Shown here one piece after another: positions 47,114 to 59,456 of a stretch of 64,000 bases of DNA. How positions within the stretch are numbered: the first letter of the stretch is position 1; the number at the start of each line of letters is the position of its first letter. The notes under the pieces are model-generated. The model did not search any database. It was given only the letters and a program-made list of their open reading frames with translations, and had not been told where the DNA came from. The position numbers and the translations under genes were made by a program. Source of the DNA: Acheta domesticus (lineage: Eukaryota > Arthropoda > Insecta > Orthoptera > Gryllidae); the NCBI GenBank assembly GCA_031308135.1, contig JAHLJT010009436.1, forward strand, positions 216,767,286-216,831,285, read 5' to 3'.

Positions 47114-48040
47114 TCTGACGCACTCACTTGGGCCGACGCTTAAAACTCTAATTGTCTATCCTATTAAAACAGCATTTTTCGAAAATTCAGAAAGTTCAAC
47201 GAAAATTAGACTAGCAATGTTCTTTTAAACGACCCTCTTTTATCCATGGAAAAATAGTTAATATTATTCTAGTTTTTTCGACAATAACATTTTGTCTGTC
47301 GACTATTCGCCGTTTTCAATACTTCCACGATTATAATACTTTCTCTTCTTCTTCTTAGGAAGGGCGAGAGAATTAAAATATGGAGTATTACCACAAATGC
47401 ATATTTGATCGCGTTGTTACATTTCAAGAACAATTCTGCCAATCTGTCACAAATCAATTTTAAATCTGTGAGTTATGTTACGTACTTCAGAACATTGGAG
47501 ATTATCTTCAAACCATTACAGAGCACTTATCCTGAAAATATTTTCAGAACGGAAAGGATAAATAAGGTGGATGTAGTGTACTAATGTCTGTTTTGAAAAC
47601 CTGCAAACTGATATAGCCTTGTTAAATTAAAATTAACATTAACATTAAACATTAACATTAACATTAAATTAAAATTAACGTTAAAAACTATTTAAACATC
47701 AAATAGTTTTTAAAACTATTTTCAATCTTATTTTACTACTCAAGTTCGATACTAAGACTGAAATGATTATCACTCTGTTAAATTACGTTTTTTTTCTAGA
47801 AAAGTTTTTCCCAATAAACCAAAATAACAATAAAGCTAAAGTATAATTTTTCAACGCCGTCGTACGAACAGACGATTTCATTTCCTTCACTTCTAGAAAT
47901 GTACTAGTACACAAAATTCACTATTGCAGAAAGAAACAATCCAATAAAGTAGGAAATTTTCATCGTTAGAGGGCAAACAGGCGAATTCCAATAGATTTCT
48001 TGAGGGACAGATTTAATTCCGTTCGTTTCTGGTGCTTTTT
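47114..48040. other. AT-rich stretch with ATTAAC repeat
   Basis: An irregular ATTAAC/ATTAAA repeat lies at about 47628-47680, followed by paired AAACTATTT / AAATAGTTT segments. No gene is recognised. Confidence 0.45.
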
Positions 48041-48520
48041 TAGAGAACACACCACTTCAGAGTGGCGACCCGAAGCGGCGTCGCAACAGCGTCGCACAGA
48101 CGCGACTCCCGGGAGCCTCTCCCGCGCCACACTGAGGCCCGCGCCTCCTTCCTCCCCCGCCCCGCCCAATAGGAGCAGGGGCCCCGAGGGCACCAAATTT
48201 ACGTGCGCCCACCCGCAGATAATTACTTAATCTCGCAAATGAACTTGCGCGCTTTCCGTTGAATAAATATCTCTCCGGCCCGAGCAATCGCTGCCGCTAT
48301 TTTTTTCGGAATTTACCACGTGGCTGCCAGGGGGGCCGCGTTCGACTGTTAATCAAGTTCCAAAACTCCACGCCGAAAGCGAGCTCTTTTAAATTATTTA
48401 TCATTTTCACGGTCAATAAAATCCCACATGCTCCTCTCCTCCCTGCGCAATTGTAAGCGGATATCCCTCTCAACAGGGTTCGGCCGCTCGGTTCCCGGGC
48501 AGCAAGAGGTACACCGGGCT
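48041..48520. other. GC-rich island with mixed flank
   Basis: CpG-dense at 48055-48190, then mixed DNA to 48520 that could be regulatory. No exon is seen. Confidence 0.4.
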
Positions 48521-49600
48521 TCTAGAAATTAGATGAATTTGGAACAGGGTAAGGTAATGAACAAATGGGTTATGTCATCACATAACTTGTTATTTCAAAC
48601 GAAGTACATAAATCTTGTTTTGTTTTGAAAATTGTAATATATTCACTATCTAACAAATCTAATTACATTTCGTGTTAAAAGGAAATTGCATTTCGCTCGA
48701 TTGAATGTTTCAAACAGACCATATCATACCAGACCATACCAATCGTGTGACATTTTAATTTCCAGGTGAAAACAATTTCTCTCGTAATGTTCGTATCCAG
48801 GCAAAAAAAATGAATGTAAATAAATTGTGCTTTGTAACCTATGAATTCATGTGAAGTTAAATGAAATACGCTTATAATTTATTATACGTACTGTAAGTAA
48901 GATAAATATAACAATAACTCCGAAAGTCTATTTCAGAATGAGAATGTTGTGTTGGTAATAATAAGTCAGTTAGTTGTGTGGTAATAATAAGAACAAACGT
49001 GTTATCAAAGCATAATGGGATTATTTGACTAATGGAAATACTATGTAAAACATATTAAGAAGAAAATCCATGGAATTTAACTAGATATGTCTGCGCATTA
49101 GAAACTCTACATTCTTGTAGGAATTTACCAAAAATTCTTTCTTACTTCATAAACGTAAGTATCGAGAGTATACCTGCATTATATTTAATTCCCCATCATT
49201 TCATCAAAAAATTGAAACAAGTCAGGAACAGATGGTGTGCTTTTGGCACAATCCAAGGTGAATGGATCAAGAAGAGTTCCAGAAGGAAAGGCATTAATTT
49301 TTTTACAAACCAAATAACTACTGAATTAACAGTGAACAGGACACTTATGCTATTGGGCAGGCACCCATCGCAGTTGGCAAACCACAGCGCGGCTCAAAGG
49401 GCTGTAGATGAAATATCCAACAGAAGAAACGTAACAAAATAAGAGAAAAAAATGAATAGGGAGAAACGAAGAAGAAAAGGAAAGAGGAAAAAAGTAGAAA
49501 AAGGGAAAGAAAAGGAAACAACGTACTTCTATTTCAGGTGACACAATTACGCTGAAGGAATCTTTTAAGATGTTGTCGAGTGTGTTACAACGCGGGTCCT
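48521..49600. other. AT-rich stretch, nothing recognised
   Basis: Includes a purine-rich strand at 49440-49520. No feature is supported. Confidence 0.4.
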
Positions 49601-50060
49601 ACCTCCCAAAACGCTTCGTCGGCGGGCGAGCAGTAGCAGCGGCCGCCCGCCGTCTCTTTCACAGAGCAGATGGAGCACGTTTCCCAGGCCAAGCGACACA
49701 CAAGCAGTCGCCGGCGGCGAGGGCGGCGGCGGCGGCTCGCTCGCTCTCATTAGGCTTACCTGCAACAGAGAACGGGGCGCGTGAGGACGCGGACGAGCGG
49801 AGAGAGGGAGGGTCAACGACGTGTGAACATTTCTGGAGGCGCGAACGAGCGCGCCGGAATGTTAGAAGCGGAGATGCGAGCGAGCCAGCGAACGAGAGAG
49901 AGAGAGAGAGAGAGGAAGAGAGAGATGCCGGCGGCTAGAGACCGGCTGGAATCACGCGCGAAGAGCGTTGAACGTTGACGACGGCAGAGAGAAACACTGT
50001 GAGGTGGCGACGGAAAGGTGAGGACTACAGTGTTCACCGAAATTGGAGGTGGGTGCGTGT
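49601..50060. other. GC-rich island with GA microsatellite
   Basis: A CpG-dense island followed by a GA repeat at about 49894-49926. Frames on both strands are compositional. Confidence 0.5.
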
Positions 50061-52800
50061 GTGTTGAAAGAGCTCTTGCCGAACGGCGATACAGTATGAA
50101 TTCTTTTCCACAACTTAGTCTGAAAACAGAACATGATATCCAAACAGAAACTGTATTTAAGAAATGCACATTATTTATATATGATTCATTTACTCTATTA
50201 CATATGGACAATTATTTATAGGCTTCCAAGGGAAGTTTTCTTTGGCATTAATGTTGACAGCAATGATAACTATCATTTACAACTATACATAACTACGTGG
50301 CGTAAGAGTGTGTAAGACAGTAATGTTACCGCAAATAATGCACGTTAGCCGAAAATTTTGTGAATTACTAATTTAACGTAAAAGCTAATTGCGAACCCAT
50401 GGAAGTTACAGCAATTGGTGCAAAAAGATGAACACATCTGAGACCTCGGTAAACGCGCTAAGGAGCGAACGCCCGCATCCGACGACGGAAACTGAAAGGA
50501 CATTCAATACGGAAGTACCACAGGTACTCTACACGCCCCATGGGAGCTAGAGAAAAGCGGGGAGATTCTGGTGTGAGAAAAAATGCATTCGTGAAGTATA
50601 AAATGCTTTTAGGAGAGTCTTCTTTTAACCATAACAAATAATCGTTGATTTTAAAAAATGTATATAACGTGCGATTTATCTGCCATCCAATAGCTAGTGT
50701 TATGAGAGCGAATGGTCGGGGATAATGAAATATTATGAGAGAAAATAAAAAACTAAATAAGAGAATCCCGGGTAGATGTTTGGAAACTACTAAGGACGTC
50801 AACTGACGTTGGCTGTGTATATACTGATTCATAAGCCTCAGATGGCCGCTAGAAGTTGAGCACTCTGAAACTCAGCCAAGGAAAGAAGATATTAAAGACG
50901 ACTCGTTCACCAATTGTGTTCTAGGACGTCTACCCCTTGAATGGCGGTGGAGAATTTATCTTTTGTGTGTTTTAATTAGTTTTCTGATAAATAGTAAGAA
51001 CTGTTCAATTTCTGCCCCTATCTTACACACTTCATTCTTTGCGAGTCATTCCTGGTAAAATGAAGCAAAATCTTGAATGCACTATTTGATTTAATTTAAT
51101 ACTAGCCAACTCCAACACCTACAAGACCTGAGGAGAAATATTTGATTACTTATAATATGAGACTAATTAATTTTATTCTGATCATGTTTACAACATGCAA
51201 ATCATAAAAGCATTTCCTTTCAACATGTATTCTAATAGAAAACTGTTGAAAACATGTGTGCCTTTTCACTCGCAAGATAAAGCATGTGGCAACATGCACC
51301 ATCACGCAGTTGATACAAATTCTGGAAAGGTCTCTCGACCATATGACCTCGCGGCTTCTCCACGTGTAGCTGCTACCATGCGTCTCTTCCACTCAACTTC
51401 TTTTAGCGCCCGCTGTTTACGACTTCCTGCCGCTCCCACGAGATAGCGCTCGGAATGAAGGTACAGGGCAGGGGACGCGCGCGTTTGATAGCAATACGGC
51501 TGTGAAATTGTGGATAGCAAGCGTAAAATATGGTCGTCCCAAGATGCTCGGGATTGTAAATTCGATCCGCTTCGAATATCTCTCTGACCGATGAAATCGA
51601 CTTCACAAGTGTATCTTTCAAATATGAAAGAACATACGGAAGTATTCTAATGTTCTCTCTTTGCCTTCATGAGCTTTATATGTTAATACTTTTTAGATTT
51701 CTAGCGCTTATTGAAATTCAAACAAACATGTATATAATAAATTCTTTAAAAGGTTTCTTTTGGTGACATACAGAACGATAAACTGAAGTATTACGGTAGC
51801 ATTAATATTTTTTGTTTACCATTAATAGTAATTGCATCACAGAAGCAACATAGCAAATGCATTTCGTTAAGACGTGTGGTCATTTAAATGAACTCCTAGC
51901 TTCACATTAATTTGCGAAATAGTTGAAGTCAACCTTACTAACGTCATCTTGAATCAATGCAATGCAACTTTAAACATATGATTCAGAGGAAAATATACAC
52001 CAGATCGACCGGGAAATATCCATTTGGAAGAAATCGTCCGTATGGTTTAGGCGCTAGCAGTGTTCACAAACGGACGTTTTCCATTCAATTGGTTTTTCGG
52101 TATTAAGGACCCACAAAAGAGGGGTTCTGGCTACACCACGTGTTAGGGGATTTTTTTAAATTTAGCAACTGGATTTATCCACTTTTTCGTTATCACGGCT
52201 CGGCAACGAATTTTTTTCTGGCGAACATTCGTCATTTTTTCACGCAGCATTACATAACTTTCCCTATTCTACGTATATTACTCCCTATATACGTAAGTAC
52301 ACGAGAAAGTAAAAATAGACGTAAATTACTGAAAGCATTTAATGTCTCTACATACCACTCAGTTTCAGCGGTATAAAATCAATTCTTCAAAATTATGAAG
52401 CCCATTATAAGTGCTTTTTAAATTTAATTTATTAAGGCTCTACCAAATACTCCAAAATTGTCTACATTCATTCATAAATATCTTCCCCGCTAGAAATATC
52501 TGAAAATGATTTTTTCATTAATTAAAGGAACAATGCTGCCTTATCCATGTCCATTTGCAGCAAATTGCACCAGTGGAAACGAAATCGTATATTTCTGCAT
52601 TCTACACTTGCCCACGAGCCAGAACGGAACAATAAAACGTACAACAGAAAAAATTATAAAAACGTTATCAGAGAAAAAGCGTACGTAAAGCCCGTATCGG
52701 CCACCGTAGGCCATGACCATACGCAGTTTACATCAAAAAGAGAAAAAGTTTAATTATTTACCCTGAGCTTGCTTTGTCGTCGAGGTTAATTTATATTTGA
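50061..52800. other. Mixed to AT-rich stretch, nothing recognised
   Basis: No exon, RNA gene or mobile-element end could be supported on either strand. Confidence 0.35.
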
Positions 52801-53240
52801 AAGCCATTAGCTCTCTACGCTCAGTCGCCCGCCCTCCCAGCGCTTGGCTCAATTAGACGCCCTTTGCGTCGTCGCCGTCGTCGTCCTCGGCGGCGGCGGC
52901 GGCATTGCCGCCGCCCTCCCAATACTCCCTCCCCTACCCCCACCCCACCGCCACCGCCACCGCCACTGACCAAGCCCAGCCGCCACCTCCCTTCCCCACC
53001 AACATCTCTCCCTGAGAGATTAAGCGGTTTAGAAATTAAACGGGGATTACAGCGGTCGCGACTACTCGTCAAAGGGAAATGGACAAAATACGAAAAGTCA
53101 GTCGGTCGTTTCAAAGGGTAATAAAATTGAATGAGGCGTGGTTGCGGGGTCGGTAGCACATGGCAATGACGGGCGTGGGTGCCGCCGTAGGGGGGGGGGC
53201 TGTCATAGGAGAGGAACGCGAGGGATCACGTGGATAGATA
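52801..53240. other. GC-rich island
   Basis: A CGTCGTC / GGCGGC-rich core at 52860-52980, plus a run of ten G at about 53190. No exon is recognised. Confidence 0.5.
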
Positions 53241-54050
53241 TTGTGGTCGGGGTGATGGTTAAATGCAGTGGCAGGTGAAAGAAGAGCGACTTCAATGTGT
53301 CAATAGAAGTAAATAAATCGATAAAAGACACCACAGACGAATATGGCAAAATAACCGAAATGTTTCATCTAGCAACAAATGCCTCGAAAGAAAATCTAGA
53401 TATAATTGACGTGAAAGGAAAAGTGAGGCTGCAGTTCATTTGAAATGCAAGAGAGTAGAATCTATGTTGTGTGTTGTAGCATTCAATGCAGATGGCAGGG
53501 ATAGCAATATGGAGAAGATAACTACCCCCGAAAGCAAAAGAAAAATAAAATTGCATTACATAAGAATACACATACCAATATTCAATACTTATTTTCCACT
53601 GCAATTGAAATGCTAACGCCTTTGTCTCTTCGCTCAAAACATTTCGTAATATCCGCGTTTCTAATTCAGCTTCGAATTGGATGGTCCTTTCTGTCATATG
53701 CAATCTATTTTTCCCTCCTTCTTTTTCCATTATCTACGCAAGCAAGCATTCTAATGAACATACCAAAATATAAAAAGTAAAAAAAGCTGTTAATAGGACA
53801 TTTTCGAAAATTCTTAATTGAACACATCAATGATCAATATTCATTATCTTTTTCTTTTCACGAAAATTGAAGTCACATAAATTACACTACAAGATTGAAA
53901 AGAAAAAAAAATGCGTAAGAATTCGTTAGTATATCGAATATCAAACGGGATCCAAAAGAGTGCTCCAGAGCTATCACATTACATTTAAAGGGTGACATTT
54001 GAAACGAGCGGAATCAAAGTATAGCACCCGCGAGCGGTAACGAGCAGCAC
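53241..54050. other. Mixed then AT-rich stretch, nothing recognised
   Basis: The 121-residue minus-strand frame at 53365-53730 has no recognisable domain. Confidence 0.35.
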
Positions 54051-54860
54051 ATATCCAAATCAAAGTGGTCTGGAATTTGAATTCGGATGTTTCGAATGCG
54101 GCGGAGCTGGCATCGTTCCCACAGCCCCTGCCGCCGCCGCCTCGTGGCCACCGCCCACCCGCCCGCCACGCCCACGCCCACGCCTGTGGCAACGGCTTAC
54201 GGGCGGAGCGCCATTACAATAAAATTAAATCCTTTTTACGCATTAATTTTTTCCCAGGAAAATGTTGAATATTTCACGTGTAATCCCCATGAATGTGTAT
54301 CAAATATTCCCCAGATATCCGAGGTTTTATTTTGTATTATAATCGGAATTTCATTTAGGACTTTCATAAAACCTCGCCGTTCTCGTAATTGTTATTAACA
54401 AGAGCGCTAATAATTTGCCCCGATCTCCATTGTAATATTGCAACACAATTGATAGTAGCGCCCTAGATTAATAGGGTGCGTATACATAGCAGCTCTCATT
54501 ATGCTGCCTTTTGGCTGTTTCAGTGCCGTGGGTTATTAATTTACTAAATAAATTATTCATCATTCATGTATTTCATTATTTATGTTCTGCAATGTGTCGA
54601 CAATTCAGTCATTTCACCGTCAGAACCCACAATGTGCGGTATTTCCCACCTCTCAGTCGGGGGTCAATGTCGTCATTTGGAGGTCAGAGGAAATGTACGA
54701 ACGGTAGGATGATTTCTCGGCCTTACGAAACTCGTCGGACCGGACAAGTGTTTTTTCTTTCGCAGTAAACTGTCCCCAAGTCCATTGTTAAGTGCGGCGT
54801 CATTTGTTTTTAGGCCCGTGCCAGGGGGCCGGGCAGTGATGCTCGTTTCTTTTCTCGCGC
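54051..54860. promoter_or_regulatory. Strongest candidate cis-regulatory segment
   Basis: A CpG-rich start (54090-54220) is followed by some 600 bp of complex, repeat-free sequence dense in homeodomain-type cores (TTAATT, AGATTAAT, GTTATTAATTTAC, CATTATTTATG). AACCCACAAT, a Runt-like string, and GGAGGTCAGAGG, a nuclear-receptor-like half-site, also occur. There are no long open frames. Low repetitiveness with clustered motifs is what insect enhancers look like, but conservation data are needed to confirm it. Confidence 0.3.
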
Positions 54861-55730
54861 GCCGCGGTGTACAAACAAAGGAAGAGCAGAAGCTGCGGAA
54901 GAGAGAACGCTCAAAGCGGTCAAAGGATTCGTAAAGGACAAATGAATGAGAGAACAGCAGCAAGAGCGAGAACAAATTAAACATCGAACAAATCGTTAGA
55001 TTATCAAATGTAGTTAATGCAATAATTAACCATGAAGTAAATTAACGAGCAAACAACAAAGAAAAGAGGTGTTAGTGAATATATGAACGGAATGAAGTGA
55101 GAGGTAGATGAACCGACGCGAGAACAAGTAGATGCTAACGAAGTTAAACGTATTTGAACACCTAATAAAAAATATACTTTTACACAAGGAAATCTTACAC
55201 AAATTGCAGGACAAAATAAAACACTATTATACAGCAATTTATGGAGTATAGGAGGAAAGCAACTGATGTGGATCTCACTGATTTCTTTCAAACTTTTCGA
55301 AAAATTCCTTTGATTTGGTATTTTTATTAATACGCAGCTGGTACTTTCTGAATTCAAGAAGAGCATGTTTTGACAAACAGAATTTACTTTACAATTTACT
55401 TCGGCAGACATTGGTGCGACCAGGGCGCTCTTCTTGAGGTACAGGATACCTTCGAATATGTCACGTTTACTGGAATGCCTGAAAAGACTGGAATTATTTC
55501 AAATTTTCACAAGGTACTTTCATGCGCGTTCTTATTTATTTCGAAATAAATAAATACATATTAATAGAAACTCACTCACAAGGTGAACAGTCTCAGAACC
55601 GCTTTGGCAACAGACGCTCATGAGATGCCAGAGAGTGTTCACCATCCGGCAAACGATACACATTACGAAGCAGAAACATGTCCAAGCCAATTTAGACCAG
55701 AACCGAAATACTCGCACAAACCTTGTGGCA
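54861..55730. other. AT-rich stretch
   Basis: No gene is recognised. It contains a perfect 22-bp palindrome at 55532-55553: TTATTTATTTC followed by its reverse complement. Confidence 0.45.
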
Positions 55731-56200
55731 CACCCTCACGCCACCCGAGGCCGGGGGGCCCGGGCGAAACGCAGCTTCTAATTATTCGCAGTGTTTACGG
55801 CGTGAAGCTATTAGTTGTTTAATCGCACACGGTGTGCAAAACGCCGCGGAGAGGCGTGAGACCGCCAGCCCCGCCCACCTCTTTCCCTTCCCCCACTGCG
55901 TCCCGACGCCTCCGTTCCACCGCGGACCCGCCCACCCTCGCCGACCGCGGACCGGAGACCGCCCCGCCGGCGTTCGCAGCGCCGCCTTGCAAACAAAAAC
56001 GGGCGCAGCAGTTAGAGCGCGCGCGGTTTATGCGGCGCATAACGAGGCGCCGCGCACATAATTCGCAGCATTTATGGCGGACGGCCGGGCAGGTCCCTCC
56101 GCCCGGCAGCCCTGCCGCTCGGCGTGGCGACCGGTTGCAGCGGGGCAGAAATGTGAACGGAGCGGAAAGAAAGAAAAACAAAAACGATTTTCATTAGAAG
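55731..56200. other. GC-rich island
   Basis: CpG-dense, with TTTATGCGGCGCATAA (about 56026) and CATTTATGGCGG (about 56069), which contain Hox/Cdx-like TTTATGG/C cores. No exon is recognised. Confidence 0.4.
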
Positions 56201-56714
56201 GATACGAGTCCAAAAAGTGACTTTAAAGTCAGGCTGAATCGCAACAGTAAATCATTTCTGCCCCAAATTCTTTAGGTTACAAGGAAATGAAAAACAGTTA
56301 CTTTGCGAAAACTGTGTAGAAGGTTTTGACAAAATGTGGCAATTAACTCGAAAAAAATAGTTTTAGTGTAATAGAAGCCTCAAGAAATAAGTAACGATAA
56401 TCTTGAAGATCCATATGAGCAGAATTATTTCTTTTTTTATTGTTTTTTCAATAAAGTACAAATTTAATTACAGCAAAACGCAACATTGACATAATTCCTA
56501 AGAGAACCAAGATAATTGGTTTAAAAATATTTCAAATAATGGAGCTGATAAAAGGATATTGAGTTCCAACTCCAGCTCAAGCTTTCTGGACGCGTTTTCC
56601 TTCTCCAAGTAAAGAATAATAATAATAAATTTGTAATTAAATTGTTGAATAAGTTACGTTTTGCACATAAATTAATCGAACCGGTCCCTTACTTTTTATT
56701 ACATTAATCTACAC
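56201..56714. other. AT-rich stretch, nothing recognised
   Basis: AT-rich with no supported feature. Confidence 0.4.
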
Positions 56715-57000
56715 ATTGTTCTAAATGCTCCAGATTTTGTTGTCTGCTTCCTAGTTTTGGATCTCAAACCTTACTGACATTGTGCACAATGCTGTTGTAG
56801 ATCACGATTTAGTAAAATTCTCGGACCGTGAAAGCCTGCTTTGCTGCGTATACTAATTGTTGTATGCAATTTTTCAAAGCTTCAAAAGTGTTCGGTTTCT
56901 TTAAATTTAAGTACCGTGTCCAAAAGAAGTAAAACGGAATTTGATGCACATATTGTTTGCTGGAATCTGCAGAAAACTGGGGTTTAGTCCAAGTTCTCAT
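56715..57000 (-). pseudogene. Possible transposase C-terminal relic (Tc1/mariner-IS630 type)
   Basis: The minus-strand frame contains FFWTRYLNLKKPNTFEALKN and then CIQQLVYAAKQAFTVREFY before a stop. This parallels the conserved block after the last catalytic acid in insect IS630/mariner-like transposases: D-FLWGYLK, a KP-TLEELK-RI segment and a helical region. The Asp and Leu-Trp-Gly positions are altered (FYFFWTRY). Beyond the stop another frame gives NLEHLEQC, reminiscent of the usual terminal GG-FEHLL. The catalytic core upstream is not detectable. Short length and mismatches keep confidence low. Confidence 0.35.
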
Positions 57001-58380
57001 AACATTATTATTGGAGTACTCCTAATAATATTCGCATTCAAATCAATTTCCTTTATTTGCTTCTTTCTTATCAAAATAAAATATTTTATTTAAATTCACC
57101 TCTGAATTTCAATTTTTCGGACCATTTAACGAAAGCCTCACATTTCGAGCTTAGGTCGAGAAATTTCTTCGGCTCGGTGGTGAAAACCAGCATGTACGAA
57201 CAAAATGCTCAAATACTAAATTAAATCAGTTATCAATAAAGCTAGAAACTGAAACAAAGTACGTTTCACCTGTTGTACTCGGCCAGTGGATGCAACTTTA
57301 CTTCCTTCGTTACAGTTTGCGATCGTTCTGATGACACGACTCTTCATTAAGAAGTAAGATCTTGGTAAATCTAATTGAGTGGTGAGTTTGCAAAAATGTA
57401 TATTTCTCTGCCGCAAAGTGACTTTTTGAGATCCGAATATTGTCGAACTCGGCTCTGCTCATCTCCATTTCGGTTGTTATACCTCTTCGCTCCAAAAAGG
57501 AACCATTTTATGACCTTAATAAACATGGGTGAGCGCAGCATAAAACACGAGGGGGGACAACTTCATTTCTGGGTCCCATTTTCCATTAAAATTTATTATT
57601 AATAAACGACTTTGTATTTTTTTAGAAAATAAATAAAACACACTAAAAGGAGAATGAAATAATAACCTGCATTATACAATTACAGATTACATTTCAATTT
57701 TATGCTGAACTGTTTACAGGTCACCAGATGTCTTGGAGAGCCTCTTTTCCCATGTGTATAACATTCCCTCCAATAATTTGACCTCAAATAACCTTACAAT
57801 TATTGTAAGGTTAAAGAGGGGGAAATTAACATTTGAACATATTTAAGGGAACAAAATATCTATTGTAAGACAATGAGACACCTTTTTCCAAATCTTCAGG
57901 GGGGTCACGGCTCCCCTGCCCCCCCCCCTGTGCATACGCTTATGTTAATACATAAACTACCAACGACGCTGAACACAAGGTATTCATGGACGGTAATACG
58001 AAAAACCTTCGGTCGTAGTAGGTGTACTCAAGTTCTTTAAACAAAACGGCCATAAGCACCACAGCAAGAAAACTTTGTCACAAAGACGAACCGCATTTGA
58101 CAACCTCCAATCTACAGTGTAATCCAACACCAGGATGAACCTAGACTCCAGGTCAAACATGTCAGCCACAATCAGCAACACGTCTCCTTTTGTCCTTCGG
58201 CGAATCGTGCCCGCGGGTGGCAACAGCGGCCCGTTCTGTAATAGCCTGCACACACTCGCCAAAAAACACGTCGCAAATTATTCTCAATGCCTTTCCTCTG
58301 AACTGTCAACAGCGCGCACATCCCTTGCATATGGTATAAGACTCTCGCAAAAGTCCAATGCTTTTCCTCGCCAGCATCAA
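57001..58380. other. AT-rich stretch with small hairpins
   Basis: AACCTTACAA-TTA-TTGTAAGGTT at 57790-57812 is a perfect 10-bp-stem hairpin. A G-then-C-rich segment at 57893-57950 (GGGGGGTCACGG, then CCCCTG and about ten C) is described in the findings. No gene is recognised. Confidence 0.45.
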
Positions 58381-59280
58381 ACAATGGCGCTGTAATTACA
58401 CGTTCCCTCATCCCACCTACCGCCGCGCTGCGCCGCGCGCCGGGCAACCATTTTGTTTTCGAATGTTGTGCTGGAAATGAAATTACACAAGCACGGATTG
58501 CGTTCCGCGGCAAGGAAGCAAAAGCGCGCGGCGCGTACGTACAGGTAATTAACACTCCCAACACAATGGCCTCGCGTACTCGAAACAGTTTCGAGAAATA
58601 AAGCTGGCAATCGGTAACAGTAACTAGTTAAATTCAAACAGAAACAAATTAAATTTTAGTGTAATAGCTAAACGTTGTTAAATCCAATTTGCTCTCGTAT
58701 TCAGATTAAACAATATTAGAGCAAATAACTCTCTATTCGTGCGCGTAATGATTCGCGGTGAATGCTCATCATAAAGTAGGGTTTCAAAGAGCACGAATCC
58801 TCTCGCGGAACGGTGACGTTCATATGTCAAGTGTCCCTGCCACACCGATGCAGACGAAGGCAGCGGCGGTGGCTGTACTTACTATGCTTCTACGACTCGT
58901 TGCCGAGACAGCTGAGTAGATCATAATGATGAACGTGCCGGCCGGCTTGGCAATTCCAAATTTGTCAACGCCGTGGGTCTCTCGGTGGCGGTGGCGACGG
59001 CGCCGGTGGAAGCAGCGAGGGAAGGCGCGCGCCTGTCAAGTTATCACCCGGGCAGGCGGTTAAAGTGCGTTGAGCGCTGTAAGACACTGCAACCGCCTCC
59101 GCCGCACAAGACGTTATGTTGCAGTTTACGTGGATGGCTTTTGGCAACACACCAACTGAAGCATTACTTTACTGGCCGGTATGTGCTCGCGCTCTCTCTC
59201 CTCCCCCCTGAATCTCGCCGTCCCAATCATATGCTTTGCGAAGCAAAGCATCACCCAGACATTCAGATAAACTCTCTCAA
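58381..59280. other. Mixed DNA with GC-rich islands
   Basis: CpG-rich at 58420-58540 and 58800-59090. A perfect 9-bp-stem hairpin ATGCTTTGC-GAA-GCAAAGCAT lies at 59231-59251, just before the minisatellite. No exon is seen. Confidence 0.45.
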
Positions 59281-59456
59281 ACATCATCATCCCTTCCAGA
59301 CATCATCATCCCTTCCAGACATCATTATCTCTTCCAGACATCATCATCCCTTCCAGACATCATCATCCCTTCCAGACATCATCATCCCTTCCAGACATCA
59401 TCATCCCTTCCAGACATCATCATCCCTTCCAGACCTCATCATCCCTTCCAAACATC
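59281..59456 (+). repeat. 19-bp minisatellite
   Basis: About nine tandem copies of ACATCATCATCCCTTCCAG with few substitutions. The open frames through it at 58973-59707 and 59236-59784 owe their length to the repeat, whose unit has no stop in these frames. Confidence 0.95.
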
